DNA of 64,000 nucleotides from Ophthalmolycus amberensis (Eukaryota; Chordata; Actinopteri; Perciformes; Zoarcidae). The first letter of the stretch is position 1, and the number at the start of each line of letters is the position of its first letter. A program made the position numbers and the translations under genes. The notes below the pieces were generated by a model, which searched no databases, was not told where the DNA came from, and worked only from the letters and a program-made list of their open reading frames with translations. Location of the stretch: contig JAFEUB010000894.1 in NCBI GenBank assembly GCA_024529925.1, positions 423,501 to 487,500 of the forward strand, read 5' to 3'. This document shows positions 34,078-44,503 of the stretch, in pieces.

Positions 34078-35986
34078 AAGTGCGCGACCTTTTTCGTCCG
34101 CTTTGATCTGTTGGCATTTTATTCACAACTCGTCCATTTAACATCAGTGGGAATGATGGACATCTACCTCGCTTCAATTCACAATGAAATGTGGTACTTT
34201 TCAATGAAAGCTGAGTTTTTGTTTCCTCGAAGTTAGTACAAAAATAAATATGCAATATGATTATTTAAGTAAAAATAACTTACAAGCATTTTGAACGGTG
34301 TATTCAAAATGTTAGTTCGGTAAAAGTAAGTAATTATTAGGCTATTAACAAAATATACTTTAAGAAAGTAACGTTGAATTAATCATTATTTAGAATGGCC
34401 CAAGTCAGGGCTATAATTACATACTATCTTATTTGTATCACTGTCCATTTCAAGAAAACCCCCAAAAGTTATATTATCACACAAAACCGGATTTCAATAA
34501 ATGCAATTATTGGTTTGTTGCTTAAACCTCAAAGTTTACTGAGCACCTACACTTAATTGGGCTAAAAGCTATACAGCAGGGGTATTCAGTTAGACAGAAT
34601 TTCCTCATCCAAAGGTAAAGGTCGGGAACACCAAATAATGTCTTACCGTGCGCTATGATTCAGTCCCATGTATATTGAAGTAGCCAACAGTTGTATTAAC
34701 GTCTGTATGTGGTCAACATCTGACAAAGAAAGTTCAATTGAATAATATCTAAATAATATTTATTGTCAGATTTCAAATTGAACTGGATTGATTATAAATA
34801 ATATATACTCAAATCATAAATAAATGTTGTCTTATTTCAAGTAAAATGTAGGCTGAATTAAAAAATAAAATACATATCAGTAAGCTTTTGAAAAATGTGA
34901 CTCTTAAAATAAAGTACTTAGTTTTAGAAAAATGAATTTAACTGAATTGTCTTTGCCCTGCAGCTTTCAATTGTGAGGTGTGAAGTGGTCAATCAAAAAA
35001 GCCACGATATCCATATTATTTAGATCTTCTAAAAAGAGAAATTTGTGTGGAGGGACTTTATCTGTGGTTATTGAAACCACTTGTTTCAGCTCTATTCCTC
35101 TCTGTTAACATCATTGTTGGGCAGTGAATTAATGTGCTAGGATTCTGATCATTTTGGGCTCTTAGATTGTTTATTTGTTGTACCTTCATTTCGCATTTGA
35201 GTGGGTACGTTTGCTCAAAAGATGTGTGCTTTGTCTCATAGTGGCACTTTACATTACCGCTTCTAAACTCACTCCATAGTCTCTGGACATATATTACAAT
35301 GAAGATATACCAGTCTGTACATTGTTAAGATTCAGGTCTCTCTGGTCTCTCAGGTCTCTTTGTTCACATTTCTCTTTAGAGACCATGTGAAATAACTTCT
35401 CTGACTCACGTTCTCTCCCGTGTGTGTGCAAATGTCACTGGAGTTGCGACGCCTATATATATGATTTACAACGCATGCAATTGGTCTGTGTGTTTCCTTG
35501 ACCGGTGAACGAGTGCCGTAAAGGCTGGAAAAGCTGTGCCGGTAAAGATAGAAGCACTCCGTTAGAATTGATTAATTAAAAGCAAAGTATGTGTTCTACA
35601 TTAGACCAAATTGATGTATTTTTTTACGATACTTTTCAATAATATGGGCAAGTCAGCATATTGAAAAAAAAAAACTTTAAACAAAATCAATACATTGATG
35701 TACAAGGGTTGGGAGGTGAGCTAACCCTACCAATATGAGGTGAAACTGTTGAATCCTAAGTGTGTTGATTATTAAACTTAATGCTAACTTTAATCAGTGT
35801 CAAATAATACTTCTCCTTCAACCGCCTCGCTGCAATGAAAAACACCTCTTGCATAACACAGTGAACTGTGACGCCTTTTTCTTTTGATGTCACTCACACA
35901 CATCTGCGGCCTTGATGTAAAGAATGTGCTTATAACTTCAGACATAAGGATTAATCCGGTTTTCTTACATCCTCACCTCACAAAGC
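34078..35986. other. Intergenic stretch with a faint finger relic
   Basis: AT-rich. Around 35390-35465 the minus strand has SQLQ-HLHTH and THTGER residues in shifting frames, a likely decayed finger. From about 35880 the paralogue-shared 3' flank begins. No other gene is evident. Confidence 0.4.
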
Positions 35987-35992
35987 TTTATT
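35987..35992 (-). terminator. Shared polyadenylation signal of the six-finger gene
   Basis: Minus strand AACAATAAAGC, about 480 bases after the stop codon, in the same conserved context as the copies at 23286 and 26035. Confidence 0.5.
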
Positions 35993-36473
35993 GTTAGAAC
36001 ACATACATGAGATCAAATAACAGCAGAACGCCATCTAGCGCACCATATACAATGTGTGTGTCATCTCTAAAGCCCCTAAAAACCAAAAATCATATCAAGT
36101 TAAACAACTCTTCCAAAAAATACATATAAATATAAAATGAACGGACATACTGCAGTCAGAAAAGAAGATACTCCAGTTGGCAGGATGATGACGTAAGTGA
36201 CCAAATAATAGAGAGAGGGGATATTTCCTCTCTTTAAAAAACGATATATTTCATATTTGTTATATGTACTCACTGTGCAGAAAACATTTTTTAAAGATTT
36301 GGGATATTATTAGTGTTTTAAAGAAATACGGTTGCAAACAAAAAACACGAGTAATGCAGGACAAAAAAAACTGGTTAGTTCAACAAAACTATACGGCATT
36401 GTTGACAATCTACTGCTTATTGTCACTAAGATCATGTGACCTCTTCTCCATAGTACAAATTGTGTACATTTAA

Positions 36474-37758
36474 TCACAGTTTACCACCATGGTGGATTCT
36501 TTTTATGTGTAATCTCAGGAGACCAATTAGTCTGAAATACTTGCCACAGGTTTTGCAAGTATATGGCTTCTCACCTGTGTGGATGCTCATGTGGCTCTTC
36601 AACGTTGATGTCTGACGGAATCCTTTCCCACACGTTTCGCAAGTATATGGCTTCTCGCCTGTGTGGATTCTAACGTGCCCTTTCAAAGCCGACATGTCAC
36701 TGAATCTTTTCCCGCAGAACTTGCAATGGTACGGCTTCTCCCCTGTGTGCGTTCTCATGTGGAGTTTAAAGTTACCGTTACGTCTGAAATTTTTCCCACA
36801 TGTTTCACAAGTGTACGTCTTCTCACTTCTGTGGAGTCTCAGGTGCCCTTCCAAAACCGAAACGTCACTGAATCGTATCCCGCAGGTCCTGCAAAGGTAC
36901 GGCTTCTCCCCAGTGTGCTTTTTCATGTGGAGTGTTAGGTGCCAGGTCCATTTGAAACCATTCCCACATATTTCACAAGTATACGGATTCTCATCTGTGT
37001 TGATTTTTACATTATCATTCAATGACGATGTCTGACCTGTGTGGGTTCTCACATTATCTACAATTTTAGTGCAACTGTTGCTTTGGGGATGTCTTTCCTT
37101 TTGTTTTGGCTCTGCATTTCTGACCTGGTGGTCATTGTTTGGATCAGGTTCTACAGCGCTTTTAACTGAAATGTAACTTAGAAACTTGTCCCCCACCACA
37201 CTCTGAGTCTCAACATCACAGTAGTCACTTTCCTCATAAGTAGGAGTCAACATGAAGGTCTCAGTCTCCTGCTTCAGCTCAAGCTGCTCTCCCTCCTGAC
37301 TGGTGCAGGGTTCTTCCTGTTCCTCTTTGATCTGTGGAGGATCTGGGTCCTCTTGGTCCAGACTGGAGTTCCTCTCCTGAATACAGAGCTGCTGGTCAGA
37401 GAGAACCTCCTCCTCCTTACAGACATGTTGCTGTGGGAGCTCTGGAGGGACAGAGAGCAAAAGGTGAAGAGTACTATTCTGATGTTAAAGGAACAAAACA
37501 AACAAACATGCAGTAGCGCCGAGATCGATTATATATAAATCGAATATCCCTTTGTGTGTTATTTAAATACTTGTGTTACTCACCTATCCTGTGTAACGGT
37601 ATTACAGGTTTAAAAGCGATATCCAACAATCCGCGCTGACGTTCGATCTTTTCCTCGTACACGACGATAGTTTTAGCAAAAACTCCGAATATTTCTTCAG
37701 CAGCAGCAGACAGTCGCTGGTTGATAAACTCTCTGAAATATTCAACTGAAGACATCAT
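36474..37758 (-). CDS. C2H2 zinc-finger protein, N-terminal module plus six fingers
   Basis: Exon 1 (37584-37758, two consecutive start codons, MMSSVEYF) and exon 2 (36474-37441) give 380 aa. The module has slight differences (FINQRL, KTIVVYEEKIERQ). The linker has IKEE and LKQE, followed by a segment with VGDKFLSYISVKSAVEPDPN, related to the plus-strand seven-finger gene rather than to the neighbours. Six fingers have contact residues WWHL, DSVG, RGNL, DSAG, QSTS and LGLL. Fingers 2 and 4 are near duplicates. A remnant before finger 1 (TSSLNDNVKINTDENP) looks like a broken finger in frame. Nuclear DNA-binding regulator by family. Confidence 0.9.
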
Positions 37759-38581
37759 TGCTTAGTTTACCAATGAAATATATTTACCGACGCAACGACT
37801 GACTACAACACCCTCTCCAGCCAACGTTAAATGCATACATCGAGGTGGGGTTAATGCTACAAGCTCTTATTTTGTCTACATCCGCGACGTGTTACACAAT
37901 TATCTTCCTACCGTGGAGAGAGGAGCTGGCTCAAAATGGGAGTGGCAGCTAGCGGACGCATTCCTGTTGCGAGCTCAGCCGGCAGCTGCCACAACTCGCT
38001 GCGGCAGTTGCCGGTTTTTAGCCTTTATTTTTAGTTATTTGACAATATGTGACAATGCATTAAGGTCATTGAGAGTATGAATGTTGGTAGTTGTAATTGG
38101 TTTATTAAAAAAATGCCGAATTGTAATAGTATGGCCCCGTGTTTTTATTAAACTAGTATACAAACTGGAGATCAAATGACAGCATTTTGTTGATGCACTT
38201 CTAACACTTGGGTTCCTGCTGCTTGTCCTGAACATGATCGTCCAATCCATCAATTTGGAAAGACCAGTCTGAATGACTGGAATTCCATTTTTTTTATTGT
38301 GAGCAAAATTTATTGAGAGCACCACAGCACCATAGCATCTACAATTTGTGGTTAGTGTCACTTCTAAAACCCAAAACAAACATATCAAATGGAACCAATC
38401 ACAGAATACATAAGAAACATAAAATAAAGTTCAATGCTGTAAAAGAAAATACTTCGACAGGATAACAACACGAGGGACCCAACAACAGTAGAAAGAGGGG
38501 TCTCAGCCTAAATATCAGTCCAAAAACCCAGTCATTTGAGTATTCAAACATATTTTTATTACAACTATTATTCATTTAACA
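37759..38581. other. Upstream flank of the six-finger gene and 3' flank of the next paralogue
   Basis: 37860-37920 contains a diverged form of the shared promoter element (ACATCCGCGACGTGTTACAC). 38144-38149 is TTTATT (AATAAA on the minus strand), and 38340-38420 carries the paralogue-shared 3' block. Confidence 0.5.
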
Positions 38582-39129
38582 CAGAGGTCTTCAACAGGGG
38601 GTCCGCGGAGGTACTGCAGGGGGTCCGCGAAATTTTTGGTTGATTAGAAAAAAAAATTAAAAAAAATTCTCTAAACATGAATCTGTCCATTATTTTAATA
38701 GTTCACTATTGTATGAAAGATGACGGGTATCTTTATGGATGGCAGTGGTACTAATAGACCATCACTCATTGTTCGTTTCCATGTTTAAAATGAAAACATC
38801 AATTTGAATAGCTTGTGTGCATGATTATCATGCAATTGACAGACAATGTTGATATTGGCATTGGTATCAGCTGACAAGGTATGTTTATATATGGCAGCGG
38901 CACGGCCACCCTACTCACTGTACCTGTTTAAAATGAAAACATGAATATATGAACCTGTATTATTTGAATAGCTTAGTACTGAATGCACAATAAAGAGGTA
39001 TGTTTATACATGGCACTTGGCCCATTTAATATAAAACACAATTTTATACAACATATATAGTCGGGGGTCCCTGCTCCATCTCTCTATCAGTTTGGGGGTC
39101 CTTGGCCTGAAAAACGTTGAAGACCCCTG
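38582..39129. mobile_element. Non-autonomous hAT element with 8-bp target duplication
   Basis: A 548-bp element begins CAGAGGTCTTCAAC and ends GTTGAAGACCCCTG, imperfect terminal inverted repeats starting with the hAT-typical CAG. It is flanked on both sides by ATTTAACA (38574-38581 and 39130-39137), an exact 8-bp target-site duplication as expected for hAT transposition. A GGGGGTCC motif recurs near both ends. No transposase frame is present, so it would depend on an autonomous hAT. It sits in the 3' flank of a zinc-finger gene. Confidence 0.85.
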
Positions 39130-39403
39130 ATTTAACAGGTCTAACATTTGTAGGAACTACGAGCTCATTGTGCAGCAACGATTATTGAAAGATTTGGGAG
39201 ATAATGATTGTGTCAAAGACATATTGTTGCAAACAGAAATGTGAGTAACAGTAATATTCAGGATATTAAAAAAAGGTTAGTTTAACAAAACTTGATGTCT
39301 TTGTGGACGATGCACTATTTCCTTAAATAAAGACAGTGTGATCTCTTCTTGATGGGAAATACTTCATAAACAAAGAAATTGCTGTAACAAAAGTGTATTC
39401 ATT

Positions 39404-39575
39404 TTAGCGAGTAGGTTGGTGGTTTATCCTGTTCATGGTGTTTTTTTCAAGCATGAGTGCTGCATTTATGTGGGTCCTCACTTGTATGGGTTCAAAAACG
39501 AGCCTATTTGTCTGCATTCTTTCATGCCTTGCCAATTCAAACACTCCACACAATCGTATTCCGCAGGTTTTGCAG
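39404..39575 (-). pseudogene. Frameshifted fifth finger of the adjacent gene
   Basis: Immediately after the neighbouring gene's stop, in the next frame, the minus strand encodes NCKTCGIRLCGVFELARHER, a recognisable C2H2 finger with weakened second histidine. A one-base difference in CACCG before it breaks the frame. Confidence 0.75.
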
Positions 39576-41141
39576 TTACGGTGGTTTCTCACCAGTGTGG
39601 GCTCTTCTCATGTGGAGTTTCAAATCACTACCAAACCTGAAAGCTTTGCCACATGTTTTGCAAGTAAAGGGCTTCTCACCTGTGTGTGTTCTCATGTGAA
39701 CCAACAAGCCACTATTGAATCTGAAATCTCTCCCACATGTTTTGCAAGTGTATGGCTTTTCACCCGTGTGGATCCTTGTATGAGCTTTCAATACCGATGT
39801 CTGTCGGAATCTTTTTCCACAAATGTTACAAAAATGTGGCCTCTCATCTGTGTGGATTCTCTTGTGTGCATACAAATTGGACTTAAACTGAAATGTCTTG
39901 CCACATGTGTCACATTTGCAAGACGGAATCTTTAACAAGTTAGAGTTGTTTATATCGTTAATGTGACTTCTGCTTTTGTGTTGTCTTTTCTTTGGTTTTA
40001 GCTCTGAATTCATAGTTGACCCTGAGTCTTTGTGCTTGCATCCTGTCTGATCTTGGCTCTCAGCTACATGCCATTTGTGTGAGAGGAGCTGGTGGTCATT
40101 GTTTGACTGTGGTACCACAGAGCCTATAACTGGTATGTTGACTGTGCCATCAGGATTGAAGTACAGAAGTTGATCTTCACTGTGGTCACTTTCCTCATAA
40201 GTAGGAGTCAAGATGAAGGTCTCATTCTCCTGCTTCAGCTCAAGCTGCTCTCCCTCCTGACTGGTGCAGAGTTCCTCTCTGATCTGTGGAGGATCTGGGT
40301 CCTCTTGGTCCAGACTGGAGTTCCTCTCCTGAATACAGAGCTGCTGGTCAGAGAGAACCTCCTCCTTACAGACATGTTGCTGTGGGAGCTCTGGAGGGTC
40401 AGATAAAAGAAAGAGGATAATGCTGTGGTGACAGAAAAACTGACATACATACAACAAGTAATGTTATATGTTAAAACCATTAGGATCATATATGTCATAC
40501 ACTTCGTTTTACGGCTGTGTGTGTTCCCTGTGCTGTTGTCTCGTTATTCCCTCTCTAGGACCGCTGCTCAGGTGTAATGCATTGCTAAACGAGTTGCACC
40601 TGAATTGGAAAGTAAGCGCTTAAAGCACCAGTGCCAGCAGCCGAAGGGAGTGGCCGTTGATGATTTGCGCCAATAAACCCAATTACTGACTCATCAACCA
40701 CGAGACACAATTAAACAATCAAATCCATATAAACGTATTAGACAACCATTACTGACTCATCAACCACAGGAGACACAATTAAACAATCAAATCCACATAA
40801 ACGTATTAGACAACCATTACTGACTCATCAACCACAGGAGACACAATTAAACAATCAAATCCACATAAACGTATTAGACAACCATTACTGACTCATCAAC
40901 CACAGGAGACACTTTTAAACAAACAATTGTAATACAATGTCGGTATTTTAAAGAATACGTTTTACACACTTATCCTGTGTGACGGTATTTTGGGCTTCAA
41001 AGCGATATCCAACAATCCGCGCTGACGGTCGATCTCTTCCTCGTACTCAACGATCGCATTTTTAAAAACTCCAAATATTTCTTCAGCAGCAGCAGATAGC
41101 CGCTCGTAGACAAACTCTCTCAAATACTCAACTGAAGACAT
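39576..41141 (-). CDS. C2H2 zinc-finger protein, N-terminal module plus four intact fingers
   Basis: Exon 1 (40970-41141) and exon 2 (39576-40390) join in phase to 328 aa. The module has VYERL where the others have VNERL. The donor's last exon base is A rather than G, giving Lys instead of Glu at the junction, as in the finger-less copy. The linker has two in-frame deletions (CKEEVL; QIREELC, which removes the IKEE motif). A KKRQHKSRS basic spacer and four fingers follow (contacts FSNA, QSVA, FSGV, FSDL). The frame then ends HTGEKPP because of a one-base indel, and the next finger lies in another frame. This gene and its flanks are the paralogue of 20182-21620. Confidence 0.85.
40683..40920. 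repeat. 68-bp tandem repeat in a zinc-finger gene intron
   Basis: Units start at 40683, 40749, 40817 and 40885, each beginning TTACTGACTCATCAACCAC and including ACGTATTAGACAACC. The first is 66 bp, the next two 68 bp and almost identical, the last partial. The paralogous intron near 20.63 kb has a single copy, so the expansion is younger than the duplication. Confidence 0.92.
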
Positions 41142-41258
41142 TGTTGCTATTTTCAAATGAAATAACTAGCAGCATAACGAGTACATGTTGTCCTCCAGCG
41201 AACGCAATTCACTCATCGAGAGAGAGAGAGGAATGTCAGACAGCGCATGTGTTATTGA

Positions 41259-41296
41259 CTTTTGCCAGATGTCACACTGTGAAGTTCCGACAGCGG
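41259..41296 (-). promoter_or_regulatory. Cluster-shared promoter-like element
   Basis: CTTTTGCCAGATGTCACACT then GTGAAGTTCCGACAGCGG, about 120-155 bases before the start codon of the adjacent gene. Confidence 0.6.
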
Positions 41297-41606
41297 ACAG
41301 GAGCTAACCTCTGGTTCCGTTTTCACCGACTGTCCTTTTCACAGGAAAATAGGTAATTTCCCTCTTCTACTACATTTAACTATGTCTGTTCGATTTATAT
41401 AAAAATATATATACATATCAGTATGGGTGGAAATACTTAACACAGGTTAGTACAAGTAGCAATAACATAAAAAATACCCATGCATTCAAAATGTTAGTAA
41501 ACGTACAAAATTGCAATTATCAGTAAAAATGTTATTTAAAGTGTGAAAGGCGAACGTACCTGTGCACAATAGGTCTGTGTTACTGAAGTTATAATGAGCA
41601 AATAGC

Positions 41607-42232
41607 ATTTTTGTTGCAACGAGTCAAGTTGGACCTATTTCATTTTGGTTCACATACTGATATCTAAACAAGGAATACTATTTAATAAGCTCACTACAAG
41701 TTATTGTATGTAAGAAAAATCTTAATCAACAAAGTAACTTAAGCTGTCAAGTAAATAAAGTGAACTTTATTTCCCTATGACTACTTTTTCTTTCCTTGTC
41801 AGTCACACGCATCTGCAGCCTTGATGAACACCATTTCATAAAATGTTTAGACTTCAGAGTGATTCTGGTCGTCTTAAATCATCACCTTACGAAGCTTTAT
41901 AGTTAGAACACATACATGAGATCAAAAAACTACATTTTGTTGCCATCGTCCATTTGAACACTGATCAATCACGACATTTTCGGCTGATTTGTTGATAGCA
42001 CTATGTAGAACTTCATCTACAGTTTGTGTTTGTGCGGCACCTCTGAAACCCAAAACAACAAAAAGTATATTGTACAATATCATACAATACACAAAGCTGT
42101 AAAAGTAACAGATATTCTGCAGTAAAAAGGGTAAAAGAAAAGCTTCTTAGTAAAAGTAATTTGTATTTAAATCGATCCTATGAGTCATATTCCCCTTGTT
42201 AGTTAATAAAAGACCATTCATATTTTACACAC
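41607..42232. other. Paralogue-shared flank
   Basis: 41607-41880 repeats 21341-21620. The following 3'-flank block has TTTATAGTT where functional copies have TTTATTGTT, so the AATAAA of this copy is destroyed, in keeping with the dead exon next to it. Confidence 0.5.
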
Positions 42233-42375
42233 CTATTCTGTGTAACTTTATTTCAGGTTTCCAAACAATATCCAACAACCCGCGCTGCTCGTATTCGATG
42301 ATGTTTTTTTAAACAACTGACTATTTCTTCAGCAGCTCATTGACAAACCTTCTCAAATACTCAACTGAGTGGAAG
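42233..42375 (-). pseudogene. Degenerate N-terminal exon of a dead zinc-finger gene
   Basis: The minus strand still reads SVEYLRRFVNELLKK before a stop. It keeps the exon end (WKPEIKLHRI) and donor AATAG|GTGTGT, but the start codon is lost and two internal deletions break the frame. No second exon is present. This marks the right edge of the cluster. Confidence 0.75.
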
Positions 42376-42609
42376 ACTTTTGTTGCTGCCCTACATGCCA
42401 AGAGACATAAAGGGAAATTATGATGTGTTCATGAATAAACGTTTTGTTAATCATTTGTTTGTACTTACGTTCTTTTAATTATAATTTTGAATACACCATT
42501 ACACTGGTATTTCTACTAAAACAGTCTGATTGCTTCCGACTTTTTTCTTAAATTATATTGAACGCAAAATCAATATATGCGAAGTAACAAAAAACACATT
42601 GTTAAAGAG

Positions 42610-42905
42610 TTCCACATTTCCTTTGTGGATTGAAGCACTTCCCCCACTGAGCAGGACAAGCTCAGTGGGCTCCCAGCTGCACCTGTCTGTGCTACACCTG
42701 CAAGTGGAGCGCAGACCGGTCCGACAGGAAGCAGCACGTGAAGCTGGGGAAACGCGTCTCAGACAATCAGCACCGGTTCCCCTCAAGGCTGCATTCTTCT
42801 CCTTCTACACCTACAGCTGCACCTCCAGTCACCAGTCCTTCAAGCTCATGAAGTTTGTAGATGACATCACCCTCATTGGACTCATCGCTGGTGGGGAGGG
42901 GGAAA
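42610..42905 (+). mobile_element. LINE reverse-transcriptase relic
   Basis: A plus-strand frame contains FFSFYTYSCTSSHQ and KFVDDITLIGLIAGG. These match the region around the catalytic [FY]xDD motif of Rex1/L2-like non-LTR reverse transcriptases (usually KFADDTTVVGLI). Only this fragment is left; flanking sequence is unrelated. Confidence 0.7.
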
Positions 42906-42939
42906 AAAAGCTCATAACTCTTTATAGTATTTCATAAAA

Positions 42940-43990
42940 AAATGTCATAATACACTTTTTATGTGCGACCCTAAATCATAAATTGTAGTTTGTAACATAC
43001 TCTTCTATGACCTTTTCAGACCTATTATTCCATATGAATGACTTTTTTCAACATACATTATGACTTTTTTCGACATTCTTTATTATGACCCTTTATGACT
43101 TTTTTTCGACACTAAACTATGACTTTGTTTTGACATACTACACTGCAATGTTTTTTCTTCTTTTCGATTTGCTATACTTTGTTCGATATGCTATATCATG
43201 ACTTTGTTATAGTATGACTTTTAAAAGTTTTTCCACATGCGCTAACTTCTTTTGACTTACAATACATTGACTTTTGTGACATACTGTACTATGATTTCTT
43301 TGACTGTTTCAGATAAACTTTTCTATTGCCCTTTTCAATACCCTGTACATACATTTTTCATTACCTTTTTAAACATATACTATTACATTTTTGACTACGA
43401 AACTGACTTTTTAATGACATGCTATACCATGACTTTTTTTGTTATACAATACTGTGACTTTAGTCGATATGCTGACTTTTTTATTACTTTATTTCGACAG
43501 ACTTTTTTCGACAGTCATATGTGACTCATTTGAAGCGTTTTCTGACATAATATGTTATGACTTTTACTTTTTTTATGACGATTACTCTTTTACACCTTTT
43601 TTTTTTTTACAATACTATACGATTACTTTTTTTAGGACACTTTTTTCTACATACTATGACTTTCATGACTTATTTTCAATATGCTATGCCATGAACTTTT
43701 TGACTTTTTTCTATAACTTTTTGGGGAAATTCTCTTCTATGACTTTTTGACAACCTATACTATGACTTGTTTATAACTTTTTTCGACATACTATGTTATG
43801 AATTTACTTTTTTCAATGTATTATACTATGACTTTAAATATGCTGTGGTGTGTCGGAAAAAAAGTTATAAAAAGAAAAAAAAAGTCATAGTTTAACATGA
43901 CTTTTTAATGAATTATTTTCAACATGTTATACTATTTTTTCTTTTGACTTCTTTGGACATACTTCACTATGACTTTTTTTTTTTACTTTT
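42940..43990. repeat. Degenerate ~20-bp satellite (TATGACTTTTTTCGACATAC type)
   Basis: Roughly a kilobase is built from variants of CTATGACTTTTTTCGACATA, with motifs TATGACTTTT, TTCGACA and ATACTA recurring every 18-40 bases. The copies are strongly diverged. An inverted stretch (AAAAAAAGTCATAG) lies near 43875. The open frames across it are by-products of the repeat. Confidence 0.85.
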
Positions 43991-44081
43991 CAAAAAAATA
44001 ATTGAAACCAAAGTAAAGAAACTACAATTTTAGCCAACATTTGGAAAATGAAACTCCACTATCGCAAATGCATCCGACTCA

Positions 44082-44087
44082 TTTATT
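44082..44087 (-). terminator. Candidate polyadenylation signal of the integrase-derived gene
   Basis: AATAAA on the minus strand about 420 bases after the stop codon at 44504. Context only; no downstream element was checked. Confidence 0.35.
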
Positions 44088-44503
44088 TAACAAATCCTCA
44101 TAAGCAATATCTGATTCCCCATCAGGTAATGACTATACACCAAGGCCACGCCAATCAAACTATACTTCTATTTTAAAGTATTGCAGCTTAAAAATCTATT
44201 GTATGACACAGATAGAAAAAAAATAAGTTAACATAATTTTTATGGGAAACAATGTTTGTAGGGAAATCAGGTAAAAGCTCAACAATTAATGTGTGTCAAT
44301 GTTCACAGCAATTTCTTTGCTCAGTGTATTCTGGTTATAAACACCAGTGAAATATCAACCAACGGACGTTCGGTTAGCAGCAATAAGCATCAAACTCATT
44401 TCACCGACATCTGGATTTCCATCGTGTGTCCAAGACTTCAGGCAGCTCGTGATCGTCATGCTCCACTGATCTGTCCACTCTACAATTCTCTTCCCAGTCC
44501 TCC

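Noticed and set aside
43252..43750. Open frames rich in Tyr, Phe and Thr
   Set aside because: They run through the degenerate TATGACTTTTT satellite and have no protein-like conservation.
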